Assembly (NCBI RefSeq): GCF_900142125.1
Contig: NZ_FQZT01000018.1
Location: 1-44,326, forward strand
Length of the DNA: 44,326 nucleotides
Direction of reading: 5' to 3'
Source of the DNA: Malonomonas rubra DSM 5091
Lineage (GTDB): Bacteria > Desulfobacterota > Desulfuromonadia > Desulfuromonadales > Geopsychrobacteraceae
The stretch's first letter is position 1, and each line of letters begins with the position of its first letter. The notes beneath the pieces are model-generated. The model did no database searches. It saw nothing but the letters and a program-made list of their open reading frames with translations, and was not told where the DNA came from. A program made the position numbers and the translations under genes. Of this stretch, positions 8,253 through 17,218 are shown one piece after another.

Positions 8253-9221
8253 CTAAACCCAGTGAACCCGTCTAAAAATCATCACTTGACCGATTACGAT
8301 GATCAACAGCAGGAGGCAGACAAAAATAAAGGCGAACGGATTTTCGCTGCCGGGAATGCCGCCGACGTTGATGCCCAGCAAGCCCGTAATCAACCCCAGT
8401 GGGAGGAAGATCGCGGTGATAATCGACAGAATGTAGAGGGTTTTGTTCATCTGTGCACCAATCCGGTTCTCCAACTCTTCCTGGCAGACGGCGGCGCGGT
8501 CTTTGGCTGAATCCAGATCTTCGACATAGCGCGTGATATGATCCGCGACTTCACGCAATTTGATACGGTCCATATCCGAAAGCAGTGATGTCTTCTCTGT
8601 CTGCAGCCGGGTCATCACCTCGCGTTGCGGTGCCAGGTAACGACGGATCCTGATGATCTTACGGCGTAAACTGCTGAGCTTGCTGCGCTGTTCGAATGTA
8701 CCCTGTTCCAGAACCTCGTCCTCCAACGCATCGACCTCATCGTCGATCTGCTCCAGAACATCGCCGATTCGGTAAGCGAGCCCTCGGGTCAGGAGAAAAA
8801 GAAAATCTCCGGCATCAGTCGGCCCATCTCCCTCCAAAACACTTTTGCGGATATCGTCAACTGCCATCACTTTGCGATGCCGGATCGAGATGATCCGTTG
8901 CGGCTCCAGCCAGACCCGCAGCGAAATCATGTCATCGGGGTCTGCTCCCGGATTCAGGTTGACACCGCGTAGTATCACCAGCATGCCGCAAGGGTAGGAA
9001 ATACAGCGTGGCCGGGTATCTTCCGCCAGCAGAGCCTCCAGAACAATCGGTTCAAGGCCGCTCTCTTCTTCCAACCACTGGTGGGTTTCATCGACTTTGT
9101 AGTCAAGGTGCATCCAGAGGGTTCCCTGGCCTGCTGAGCAGTTTCTGACCTCTGGCCAGTCGAATATCTTCCCGCCTCCTTTGCCGTCAAATAAAAATGC
9201 TGCAATCAATGATGATTCCAT
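8253..9221 (-). CDS. CorA/ZntB-family divalent cation transporter
   Basis: This is a 322-residue homopentameric channel/transporter of the CorA superfamily. It has a large cytosolic N-terminal domain (about 1-255) with long helices, then two C-terminal transmembrane segments (about 260-282 and 295-315). The signature between them is G-I-N (283-285), the position of G-M-N in CorA and G-V-N in ZntB. The sequence around it ([12 protein letters not shown]) is closer to ZntB, a Zn2+ transporter, than to Mg2+-specific CorA. It is divergent from the LOG operon. The substrate is inferred. Confidence 0.88.
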   Translation of the reverse strand: MESSLIAAFLFDGKGGGKIFDWPEVRNCSAGQGTLWMHLDYKVDETHQWLEEESGLEPIVLEALLAEDTRPRCISYPCGMLVILRGVNLNPGADPDDMISLRVWLEPQRIISIRHRKVMAVDDIRKSVLEGDGPTDAGDFLFLLTRGLAYRIGDVLEQIDDEVDALEDEVLEQGTFEQRSKLSSLRRKIIRIRRYLAPQREVMTRLQTEKTSLLSDMDRIKLREVADHITRYVEDLDSAKDRAAVCQEELENRIGAQMNKTLYILSIITAIFLPLGLITGLLGINVGGIPGSENPFAFIFVCLLLLIIVIGQVMIFRRVHWV

Positions 9222-9422
9222 AACCTATGCCCCCTAATAAATATTGCCGCTTTACTCCTTAGAAGGAGTTGCAAAAACAGCCACCAAGATGCTTTTCAAA
9301 AAAGGACGAAAAAGTAGCCGAAACTTTAATTTCAATCTCAATCGGCTAAACTCTAATTTTACCCGGAATACTTCAGAAAGCCGGAATTTTTAAATATTTT
9401 TTGTGCTTTATCAGGAGGTCAT

Positions 9423-10331
9423 ATGAATTCAGGGAAGAAGGCTGGCCCCTTTCCGTCGGCTAAGCAAGACGCGACGGCCGCTGAACACTACGTCATAAGT
9501 CCGCAAACCGAAGCGGCGGCCTACAAGCTCGCTTATCTCGATGCAGATTTTATGTTGAGTGATGAACTGCGCCCGGTGCGATTGCAGTTGGAACTGCTCA
9601 AGCCCGAGTTGCTGCAGCAGCAGGCCGGAATCGAGAACACTGTCGTTGTCTTCGGCAGTGCCCGGATTCCCGAACCGGAGCAGGCTCAGGCTGCGCTGGC
9701 CAAAGCCCTGAAGGCAGCACAACAGCAACCGGGCGATCCAGAACTGGAACGGGCGCTGAACAAGGCGCAGAGGGCGGAGCAGAACTCCCGCTATTATGCG
9801 GAAGCGCGCAAATTCGCCCAAACTCTGGCCAATCGTGCTGGGCATAATGGCCAATCAGCCTGCGTTGTCATTACCGGTGGCGGTCCCGGCATCATGGAAG
9901 CGGCCAACCGTGGTGCCACTGAAGCCGGATCCAAGACGATCGGCCTAAATATCGTCCTGCCGATGGAGCAGGCCCCCAATCCTTACATTACCCCGGAACT
10001 TTGTTTCCAATTCCATTACTTCGCTATCCGAAAGATGCACTTTCTAATGCGCGCTAAGGCGCTGATCGCTTTCCCCGGTGGCTTCGGCACCCTCGATGAA
10101 TTGTTCGAGGCACTGACCCTGATCCAGACCAAAAAAATCGAACAAATTCCAGTGCTACTATTCGGGCGCGACTACTGGGAGCGGGTGATCAATTTTCAGG
10201 CTTTGGTTGAAGAGGGAATGATCTCGGCAAGTGATCTGCTGTTATTCCATTATGTGGAAACTGCCGAAGAGGCCTGTCAGAAGATCCTTGATTATTGCCA
10301 ACGGCAGGCAGCTGCGAACAACCGTCAATAA
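9423..10331 (+). CDS. LOG-family protein (Rossmann nucleotide-binding, TIGR00730-type)
   Basis: This is a 302-residue cytosolic protein. It carries G-G-G-P-G-I-M-E-A (152-160) and P-G-G-F-G-T-L-D-E (218-226), the two signatures of LOG phosphoribohydrolases, which split ribose 5'-phosphate from nucleoside monophosphates. An N-terminal extension and an Ala/Gln-rich helical insertion (about 85-130) make it longer than the ~190-residue core enzymes. AGGAGG lies five bases before the ATG. It is the first gene of the eight-gene plus-strand operon; a link between its nucleotide chemistry and the ion transporters behind it is not obvious. Confidence 0.9.
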   Translation: MNSGKKAGPFPSAKQDATAAEHYVISPQTEAAAYKLAYLDADFMLSDELRPVRLQLELLKPELLQQQAGIENTVVVFGSARIPEPEQAQAALAKALKAAQQQPGDPELERALNKAQRAEQNSRYYAEARKFAQTLANRAGHNGQSACVVITGGGPGIMEAANRGATEAGSKTIGLNIVLPMEQAPNPYITPELCFQFHYFAIRKMHFLMRAKALIAFPGGFGTLDELFEALTLIQTKKIEQIPVLLFGRDYWERVINFQALVEEGMISASDLLLFHYVETAEEACQKILDYCQRQAAANNRQ

Positions 10332-10359
10332 GCTGTTTCCGTAGAGGGGGCGTACAACG

Positions 10360-11592
10360 ATGACAATGCTGGTCTGGGGAGGATTCCTCCTGTTTATTGG
10401 GTTGCTGGTCGCTCTTGATCTGGGCGTTTTCCATCGCAAGTCGGAAGAAATAAAAGTTGCCGAGGCGTTGATCTGGACCCTGATCTGGATCTGTGTTGCG
10501 CTGGTTTTCAACCTGTTTATCTACTTGCTCTACGGTCAGAACTGGGGCGGCTGGGCCGACATAACCACCGAACATCTGTCGGGCGGGAAGGCAGCGCTGC
10601 AGTTTTTTACCGGCTACCTGGTCGAAAAATCATTGTCGATCGACAATATCTTCGTCATCGCGATGATTTTCAGTTACCTCAAGGTGCCGCTGTCCGAGCA
10701 GCACCGAGTTCTATTCTGGGGGATTCTCGGCGCAGTGGTCATGCGCGGGGTGATGATTCTCGGCGGGGTTGCGCTGATCGACCGATACAGCTGGCTGATC
10801 TACGTCTTCGGCGTACTGCTGATACTCTCCGCGATCAAGATGATGGTGGTCCGTCACGACACCATCGATCCGGATAAAAACCTCTTTGTCCGGCTGGTCA
10901 AAAGGTTCTTGCCAGTCAGCGATAATTTTTCCGGCAACCGCTTTTTTATCGTCGAACAGGGGCGTCGGGTGGCAACTCCGCTTTTTCTGGCGTTGATCCT
11001 GGTCGAGTCGAGCGATGTCATGTTTGCGATCGACTCGATCCCGGCGATCATGGCGATCACTCGCGACCCGTTTTTGATCTTTACCTCCAACGTCTTTGCC
11101 ATCCTTGGCTTGCGCTCGCTCTATTTCGCCCTGGCCGGGATGATGGAACGTTTCCGCTACCTGAAGATGAGCCTGGTTTTTCTGCTCGCCTTTATCGGGG
11201 TCAAGATGCTGCTCAGTCATCATCACCCGATCCCCAACCTGGTGTCATTGGCAATCATCGCCGGAATCCTCGCGGTCGGCATCGGCGCATCTCTGCTGGC
11301 CTCCCACCGAGACCCGGCAGCGCTGGCATCGCCCTTGGCTGAGGAGCTGGAGCACCTGGCGGAAATCAGCTATCAGCAGGCGAAACGGTTGACGATCCTG
11401 ATTGTCGGTTCGACTTTGTTACTGGTCGGTATTGTCATGCTGGTTCTGCCCGGGCCGGGAACACTGGTTATCATTATCGGGCTGACGGTGCTGGCCGCCG
11501 AGTTCGCCTGGGCAAGGCTCTGGCTGCGGCGGGTCAAGCGGTCAATCAGCAGGCTGAAAGACAAACTGACGGAAAGATTTCATGATGAGTAA
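10360..11592 (+). CDS. TerC/Alx-family membrane protein with C-terminal PGPGW-type domain
   Basis: This is a 410-residue inner-membrane protein with about nine hydrophobic segments. Residues 1-300 are TerC/Alx-like, with E-K-S-L-S-I-D-N-I-F-V-I and I-L-V-E-S-S-D-V-M-F-A-I-D-S-I-P, whose acidic residues are thought to bind metal. TerC/Alx proteins export Mn2+ and are linked to tellurite and pH stress. The last 60 residues (P-G-P-G-T-L-V-I-I-I-G at 364-374, then basic helices) resemble a PGPGW transmembrane domain that is usually a separate small protein. The end overlaps pldA by 11 bases, which suggests coupled translation. Confidence 0.9.
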   Translation: MTMLVWGGFLLFIGLLVALDLGVFHRKSEEIKVAEALIWTLIWICVALVFNLFIYLLYGQNWGGWADITTEHLSGGKAALQFFTGYLVEKSLSIDNIFVIAMIFSYLKVPLSEQHRVLFWGILGAVVMRGVMILGGVALIDRYSWLIYVFGVLLILSAIKMMVVRHDTIDPDKNLFVRLVKRFLPVSDNFSGNRFFIVEQGRRVATPLFLALILVESSDVMFAIDSIPAIMAITRDPFLIFTSNVFAILGLRSLYFALAGMMERFRYLKMSLVFLLAFIGVKMLLSHHHPIPNLVSLAIIAGILAVGIGASLLASHRDPAALASPLAEELEHLAEISYQQAKRLTILIVGSTLLLVGIVMLVLPGPGTLVIIIGLTVLAAEFAWARLWLRRVKRSISRLKDKLTERFHDE

Positions 11593-12853
11593 AGGCACAC
11601 GTGCAATGATCAGGAGAACACAGTTCGCAATCGTTCTGCGTTGGTTGATGTTGTTGACGGCAGGTTTCTGTTGCCTGCCTTTCATTGCAAATGCCCAGGA
11701 CCAGCTCTCAGTCATTTTGAGATTTCCCGCCGTACAGATCCTCCCTGGGGAGCCGCTGGAACTCAGAGCTTATTTCTACAACGAAAGCCCGGCTGTTTTT
11801 ACCGGTTCGTTACCGGAAACTCTGGCAATGCGACTGCAGTCAGCGGACGCCGCTGCCACCCTGGTCACCGCGGTCGAGACAGAGGCAGGACCGCCGGTCA
11901 ACATGGCTCCCGGTCAATTCAGCAGCAAAACCTACCGGCTGGTTGTTCCCACGGTGTTTGCGGGCACGGTCGAGGTTGTTCCGCTCGGGCATCCGGAATC
12001 CGCCGTTCTGCTCAACGCAGCTGAGCCAGAAAGGGTTGCAGCAAAAGCTAAGAAGGCTGCTGAAACTCCTTCGGCGGCACCGGGAAAGGAGCATTACCCG
12101 AGCCTGGAGAGCCTGTTCAGCCTCTACCAGCCGTATGTCGTCAACTTTTCCGCTTATGAACCGATGTATTTCCTTGTCGGCATGAACCCGGAAGACAGCA
12201 AATTCCAGATCAGTTTCAAGTATCGTCTGTTCAATCCCGCGGGTTCCCTTTCACAGGCATTTCCCTGGCTCCGTGGGTTGCACTTTGCCTACACCCAGAC
12301 CTCATTCTGGGATTTGTCCTCAGATTCAGCCCCGTTCGAGGATACCAGCTATAAACCGGAACTGTTTCTTCTTTCATCTAACTGGAAAAACAGGCCAAAG
12401 TGGCTTAGAGGTCTGTTTTTCCAGACAGGTATCCAGCACGAATCGAACGGCCGGGGGGAACAATTTTCACGGAGCACCAACACCGTCTACATCAAACCAA
12501 TCCTGGTCTTTTACGATGAAAAATCGGCGCTCGGTCTGCAGGTCAGCCCCAAACTGCTGACATATATCAATAACAACGATACGACCAACTCGGATTTAGC
12601 CGATTATCGCGGTTTCAGCGAACTGGAGATCAAATTTGGCAAAGCGAACGGTCTGGTGTCGACGACCCAGCTGCGCTTTGCAGAAAGAGGAACGTCACTG
12701 CAGACCGATCTGACTTACCCGATCTCTAAGATACTGAAAAATAACTTTGATATGTTCTTCCAGGTCCAGTACAGCAATTCCCTGGCTGAAAGTCTGATCA
12801 ATTATCGACAGCGAAGTGAAACGCTGCGGCTCGGACTCTCTTTTGTCCGTTAG
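11582..12853 (+). CDS. pldA: Outer-membrane phospholipase A (PldA family) with N-terminal extension
   Basis: This protein of up to 423 residues has a signal peptide (about 14-38, ending I-A-N-A-Q-D). A beta-sandwich-like N-terminal region and Ala/Lys-rich linker (40-170) follow, then the OMPLA barrel (about 175-423, ending with aromatic-rich strands and a terminal L-S-F-V-R). The catalytic triad is visible as H286-x-S288 in Q-H-E-S-N-G and N300 in S-R-S-T-N-T-V-Y. The family hydrolyses phospholipids that reach the outer leaflet when the envelope is damaged; Ca2+ and dimerisation switch it on. E. coli PldA is about 290 residues, so the first domain is extra. The start may be ATG 11582, 11585 or 11606; none has a strong ribosome site. 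Confidence 0.88.
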   Translation: MMSKGTRAMIRRTQFAIVLRWLMLLTAGFCCLPFIANAQDQLSVILRFPAVQILPGEPLELRAYFYNESPAVFTGSLPETLAMRLQSADAAATLVTAVETEAGPPVNMAPGQFSSKTYRLVVPTVFAGTVEVVPLGHPESAVLLNAAEPERVAAKAKKAAETPSAAPGKEHYPSLESLFSLYQPYVVNFSAYEPMYFLVGMNPEDSKFQISFKYRLFNPAGSLSQAFPWLRGLHFAYTQTSFWDLSSDSAPFEDTSYKPELFLLSSNWKNRPKWLRGLFFQTGIQHESNGRGEQFSRSTNTVYIKPILVFYDEKSALGLQVSPKLLTYINNNDTTNSDLADYRGFSELEIKFGKANGLVSTTQLRFAERGTSLQTDLTYPISKILKNNFDMFFQVQYSNSLAESLINYRQRSETLRLGLSFVR

Positions 12854-12907
12854 CGAATACTGCATTAAGCAGGCTGAGGTAGCACGTCATCATCCGGGAG
12901 TAATAAT

Positions 12908-15466
12908 GTGAACGAAGCGGACCACACGCCCGAGGAGCCGGCGGTCAAAAAATTGGGGACCTTTGCGGGAGTTTTCACTCCGAGCATCCTGACGATTCTC
13001 GGCATCATCCTGTTTATGCGGCTGGGATACGTTGTTGGTACCGCCGGCCTGTGGCAGGCGCTGCTGATCCTGTTCATTGCCAACTCGATCTCTGTTTTGA
13101 CCAGCATCTCTCTATCCGCCATCGCCACCAACCTGACGGTCAGGGGTGGCGGCGATTATTACCTGATTTCGCGGACCCTCGGTCTTGAATTCGGTGGAGC
13201 CCTCGGGCTGGTGCTGTTTCTCGCCCAATCGGTATCGATCGGTTTTTATTGCATCGGCTTCGGCGAAGTGGTCGCCGGGCTGTTCGGGGCGTCACACATC
13301 GTGGCGCAGCTGATCGCCCTGCTTGCGATACTCGCGCTTTTTGTGCTGGCCTGGAAGGGTGCGGACTGGGCAACCCGTTTCCAGTACTTGGTCATGACCA
13401 TCCTGGTTCTGGCGCTGATCTCGTTTTTTCTCGGTGGGCTGCTGAACTGGAATGGCCAGTTGCTTACCGAGAACTGGTCGACGGCCGCAGGCAGCCCTGG
13501 TTTCTGGGTGGTTTTTGCGGTCTTTTTCCCGGCCGTCACCGGTTTTACCCAGGGGGTCAGCATGTCCGGCGATCTGGAGAATCCCGTCAAAAGCTTGCCG
13601 CTGGGCACCTTCCTGGCGGTCGGCGTTTCGATTCTGGTCTACCTTGCCGCCGCGGTGATTTTTGCCGGCAACCTGCAGCAGGATATTCTGATCAACGATT
13701 ATCAGGCCATGAACCGGGTCGCGTTCGTTTCTCTGCTGATCACCGCCGGGGTGTTTGCCGCGACTCTCTCTTCCGCGATGGCCTCGTTTCTTGGCGCGCC
13801 ACGCATCCTGCAGTCGCTGGCCAGTGACAAAATCTTCCCGATTCTGAATCTCTTCGCCAAAGGCGCAGGTGAGAGCAACAACCCGCAACGTGCGGTTCTG
13901 CTGGCGGGTCTGATCGCCATCGGCACTGTCGCCATGGGCGATCTAAACTTGATTGCTGGGATCGTGGCGATGTTTTTCCTGATTTCATACGGGTTGCTCA
14001 ATTACGCGACCTATTACGAGGCGCGGGCCGCCAGTCCCTCGTTCCGTCCCCGGTTCAGATGGTTTCATCAGTATGCCAGCCTGGCCGGTGCCTTGATCTG
14101 TCTGGCGGTGATGCTGGCGATCGACTGGAAGTCGGGAGCGTTGGCCGTCGCGGTTTTGTTCATCCTCTACCAGTACTTGCAGCAGACCGTTCCGCAAAGT
14201 CGCTGGGCCGATAGCCGTCGCTCCTATTATCTTCAACAGATTCGGGAAAACCTGCTGAAAGTATCCAGTGAACCCGAACACCAACGCGACTGGCGGCCAC
14301 AGATCCTTGCCTATACCGACAGCAGCGAGCGCCGGCAGCGGCTGCTGCAATTTTCCAGCTGGTTGGTTGGCAAGAGCGGACTTACTACGCTGGTCCGAGT
14401 CCTTGAAGGTCGCGGCGCACAGCTGAAGCGGAAAAAGCTTGAAGCCGAGAACGAACTCTATAAGGATATCGCCGACAGCGGCTTCCCGGCCTTTCCTCTG
14501 GTGATCACGACCTCGGCTTTTGAAGTGGGCAATCCGGTGCTGCTGCAGGCCTTCGGCATCGGCCCGGTGAGAGCCAACACGCTGCTGCTGAATAATCGAG
14601 AGCTTTCGACGCAGCGTTTTTTCAGCGAAGAACCGAGCGATTTCGGCCGCAATTTGCGGGCTGCGTTGCGGCTTGGTTTCAATCTGGTGGTGCTGGACGG
14701 CACAGATGAAGAATGGGCTATTCTTGATAATTTGCCCGCCGAAGACCGCCGTATTGATCTTTACTACCAGCCCGGCAACAGTGGTGCGCTGATGTTGTTG
14801 TTCGGCTACCTGCTGACCCGCTCCGAATATTGGCGGCACGCGGAACTGCGTGTCCTGATGGCGGCCCAAGATGATGACAGGCAAGCAACCCAGGAATCTT
14901 TGAATCAAGAGTTGGAGCAGGCTCGAATCGAGGCGGAAACAACGATTGTCGAAAACTGCCAGCAACAGACGCTTGTCGAATATTCGGCCGATGCCGGCCT
15001 GGTTCTGCTGCCGCTTTCGCTTAAGAACGGTCAGATCGTCGATAGTGACGGTGAAAGGATAGAGCCTTTGTTAGAGAACCTGCCACTGGTTGCGTTGGTG
15101 GTCGCGGCACAGGAGATCGACCTGGACGCCGAGCCGGAGGAAGGGGTGGCCGGGATTTTGGCCGAGGCCGAAGATGCCCTTGCCGGGGCGCAAACACGCC
15201 TGTTGCAGGCAGAAAAAGAAATTCAGGAGCAAAACCAGTTGATCGAAAGCAGCCTGCAGAAAATGCTCACGGCTCAGGAACAGGGTGACAGCGAATCCCT
15301 GACGAATATTCAGGCGGACCTGAAGCTGCTGAGAGCGCAGCTCGACAAGGCAACCCGGCTTTCAGCGAAAGCAGAGGCCAAGGTCGAGAATGAAAAACTG
15401 CGGCTTGAAAAGCTGCGCGAAGAACACCGACTGGTTATGCCCCATTCTAAAGAAAAAGAGGATTAA
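12908..15466 (+). CDS. SLC12-type cation-chloride cotransporter (APC superfamily)
   Basis: This is an 852-residue transporter. It starts at GTG 12908, with GGGAG nine bases upstream. About twelve transmembrane helices lie between residues 15 and 440. The first is T-P-S-I-L-T-I-L-G-I-I-L-F-M-R-L-G, the typical SLC12 entry, and G-G-G-D-Y-Y-L-I-S-R follows TM2. A large cytosolic domain (about 440-750) follows, and a long coiled coil (about 755-845, heptads rich in Ala, Glu, Gln, Leu) closes the protein. SLC12 members move Cl- together with Na+ and/or K+ and control volume; some bacterial members move amino acids. The position before DUF432-MscS favours an osmotic role. The coiled coil is unusual for the family and may mediate assembly. 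Confidence 0.86.
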   Translation: MNEADHTPEEPAVKKLGTFAGVFTPSILTILGIILFMRLGYVVGTAGLWQALLILFIANSISVLTSISLSAIATNLTVRGGGDYYLISRTLGLEFGGALGLVLFLAQSVSIGFYCIGFGEVVAGLFGASHIVAQLIALLAILALFVLAWKGADWATRFQYLVMTILVLALISFFLGGLLNWNGQLLTENWSTAAGSPGFWVVFAVFFPAVTGFTQGVSMSGDLENPVKSLPLGTFLAVGVSILVYLAAAVIFAGNLQQDILINDYQAMNRVAFVSLLITAGVFAATLSSAMASFLGAPRILQSLASDKIFPILNLFAKGAGESNNPQRAVLLAGLIAIGTVAMGDLNLIAGIVAMFFLISYGLLNYATYYEARAASPSFRPRFRWFHQYASLAGALICLAVMLAIDWKSGALAVAVLFILYQYLQQTVPQSRWADSRRSYYLQQIRENLLKVSSEPEHQRDWRPQILAYTDSSERRQRLLQFSSWLVGKSGLTTLVRVLEGRGAQLKRKKLEAENELYKDIADSGFPAFPLVITTSAFEVGNPVLLQAFGIGPVRANTLLLNNRELSTQRFFSEEPSDFGRNLRAALRLGFNLVVLDGTDEEWAILDNLPAEDRRIDLYYQPGNSGALMLLFGYLLTRSEYWRHAELRVLMAAQDDDRQATQESLNQELEQARIEAETTIVENCQQQTLVEYSADAGLVLLPLSLKNGQIVDSDGERIEPLLENLPLVALVVAAQEIDLDAEPEEGVAGILAEAEDALAGAQTRLLQAEKEIQEQNQLIESSLQKMLTAQEQGDSESLTNIQADLKLLRAQLDKATRLSAKAEAKVENEKLRLEKLREEHRLVMPHSKEKED

Positions 15467-15488
15467 ACAGTTGAGAGGAACAGGGAGT

Positions 15489-16301
15489 ATGGCAACACCT
15501 GACAATATTATGCAGACCGCTAACTGGTGGGGAGGCTTTCAGTTGGCGGTTAATGATTCGTTGAGCTGGTCGATCGGCCACTTCTCTTTGCAGATTCTGC
15601 GCCGGGAGAAAGAATGGGTTGTCTGGCACAACAAAACGACCGATCCTGTTAGTAACGATGATTCATGGCGGGTTGAAGCCAGCCAGGAGCTAAATCTGGA
15701 AGAGGGGGAAGTGCAGCGGCATATTTTCAGCAGTACCGAAAACCAGTTCTCGGTTTATCCCAAACTGGCTGATCGACCGGTGATCGTCAAAACGGCTAAA
15801 CCACTTCACATTCAGACAAAACAGCAGATCGATATCTACGTCAGCAGCCCGCTCTGGTTCACGGTGACCGCCCACAAAAGCAGGATCGATTTGCAGGAGG
15901 TGCCGATCGTCCGTCCGTCCGATACCTGGTTCGGTCCATCCACTCTGTCCGGTGAACTCTGTTACGCGAGCACCACCCAGGGCCGTCTATATTTAAGCGA
16001 TCTGCCTCAACGTCCCCACCGGGCCATATCCCCGGTCAGAATCAAAAATCAGGCGGAGAAGCCACTGCTGTTGACCCAATTCAGCCTGCCGACTCCCTAC
16101 CTGTCATTGTTTGACACAGAAGATGGAGGTTTATGGACCGAAGCGGTCACGTTGTTGAATGACGACGACACCGACATGGCCAAGGTCTCTTTTTCCGAGA
16201 GTCCACCTGCTCCTTACGCTAAGGCGAAGAAGATTACCAAGGCCCGGGAGAAAAAGGACCGTAACATGTTGCTGAATACCTTTAGCACTCTGTTCAGCTA
16301 A
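15489..16301 (+). CDS. DUF432-family protein
   Basis: This is a 270-residue soluble protein of unknown function. The start ATG 15489 has AGGGAG upstream, although the frame is open into the end of the previous gene. It is beta-rich with no signal or helices in the membrane. Marks include W-W-G-G-F near the start, I-Y-V-S-S-P-L-W-F-T-V, D-T-W-F-G-P-S-T-L-S-G-E-L-C-Y-A and R-A-I-S-P-V-R-I-K-N. I recognise this as DUF432, known from archaea and some anaerobes and often coded next to MscS channels, as here (gap 15 bp). A role in gating or sensing for the channel is inference. Confidence 0.75.
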   Translation: MATPDNIMQTANWWGGFQLAVNDSLSWSIGHFSLQILRREKEWVVWHNKTTDPVSNDDSWRVEASQELNLEEGEVQRHIFSSTENQFSVYPKLADRPVIVKTAKPLHIQTKQQIDIYVSSPLWFTVTAHKSRIDLQEVPIVRPSDTWFGPSTLSGELCYASTTQGRLYLSDLPQRPHRAISPVRIKNQAEKPLLLTQFSLPTPYLSLFDTEDGGLWTEAVTLLNDDDTDMAKVSFSESPPAPYAKAKKITKAREKKDRNMLLNTFSTLFS

Positions 16302-16316
16302 TCGGAGGCATTACAG

Positions 16317-17213
16317 ATGGACTTATTGAGCTATTTCAGTGATTTGAACAATTTTATAAATAAAGAGTCGTTTGTTGACGTCATCCAGGCGCTGCTGATT
16401 CTTCTGGTCGGCTATGTTGTCGCGAAGATTGCATCAAAATCAATCGGCAAGCTTGTCAAGAAACATGCCTCGACCCATCAACATCTGCTGCTGCAAAGGG
16501 CCGTATTCTATCTGCTGTTCCTGATTTTTGCCGTTGCGGCACTCAGGGAAATGGGCTTTGAATTGTCTGTCCTGCTCGGCGCTGCCGGTATTTTATCTGT
16601 GGCGATCGGCTTCGCCTCACAGACTTCGGCGTCGAACCTCATCAGTGGCCTGTTCCTGCTCGGTGAACGTCCCTTCGGCGTCGGCGATATCATCAGGGTT
16701 GGCAATACCACCGGCGAGGTCTTGTCGATCGACCTGCTGGCAGCCAAGCTGCGCACCTTTGATAACCTGTATGTGCGGATTCCGAACGAAACGATGCTCA
16801 AGTCGGAAGTGACCACCCTGACGAGATTTCCGATCCGGCGCCTCGACCTGCAGATCGGTGTCGCCTACAAGGAGAATATCGAAAAGGTCCGGGAGGTGCT
16901 GTTCGGCGTGGCTGAAAGAAACCCTCTCAGCTTAGAAGAGCCGAAACCGCTGTTCATCTTTCAGGGGTTCGGTGAGTCGGCTTTAAACATCCAGTTTTCG
17001 GTCTGGACAAAGCGGGAAAATTTTCTCGACCTGAAAAACAGCATTCAGTATGAGATTAAGTTGGCGTTTGATGAGCACCAGATCGAGATACCTTTCCCGC
17101 ACATGACCCTTTATACCGGCAGCGTCACCGAACCGTTTCCGATCAGACTGGTGCCAAACAACTCAGAACAGCAGGAAACGGTAGACTGTGTAACCGGCTC
17201 TCCAGGAGAATAA
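16317..17213 (+). CDS. MscS-family mechanosensitive channel
   Basis: This is a 298-residue small-conductance mechanosensitive channel that opens under membrane tension and lets solutes out after osmotic downshock. Three helices are seen: about 22-40, 60-78 and the pore helix 86-117 (V-A-I-G-F-A-S-Q-T-S-A-S-N-L-I-S-G). The beta domain begins with R-P-F-G-V-G-D-I-I-R-V-G and is followed by a mixed alpha/beta C-terminus. Size and order match E. coli MscS (286). GGAGG precedes the ATG. Flanked by DUF432 and a CaCA exchanger with gaps of 15 and 5 bp, so it is almost certainly co-transcribed. Confidence 0.94.
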   Translation: MDLLSYFSDLNNFINKESFVDVIQALLILLVGYVVAKIASKSIGKLVKKHASTHQHLLLQRAVFYLLFLIFAVAALREMGFELSVLLGAAGILSVAIGFASQTSASNLISGLFLLGERPFGVGDIIRVGNTTGEVLSIDLLAAKLRTFDNLYVRIPNETMLKSEVTTLTRFPIRRLDLQIGVAYKENIEKVREVLFGVAERNPLSLEEPKPLFIFQGFGESALNIQFSVWTKRENFLDLKNSIQYEIKLAFDEHQIEIPFPHMTLYTGSVTEPFPIRLVPNNSEQQETVDCVTGSPGE

Positions 17214-17218
17214 CTTCG

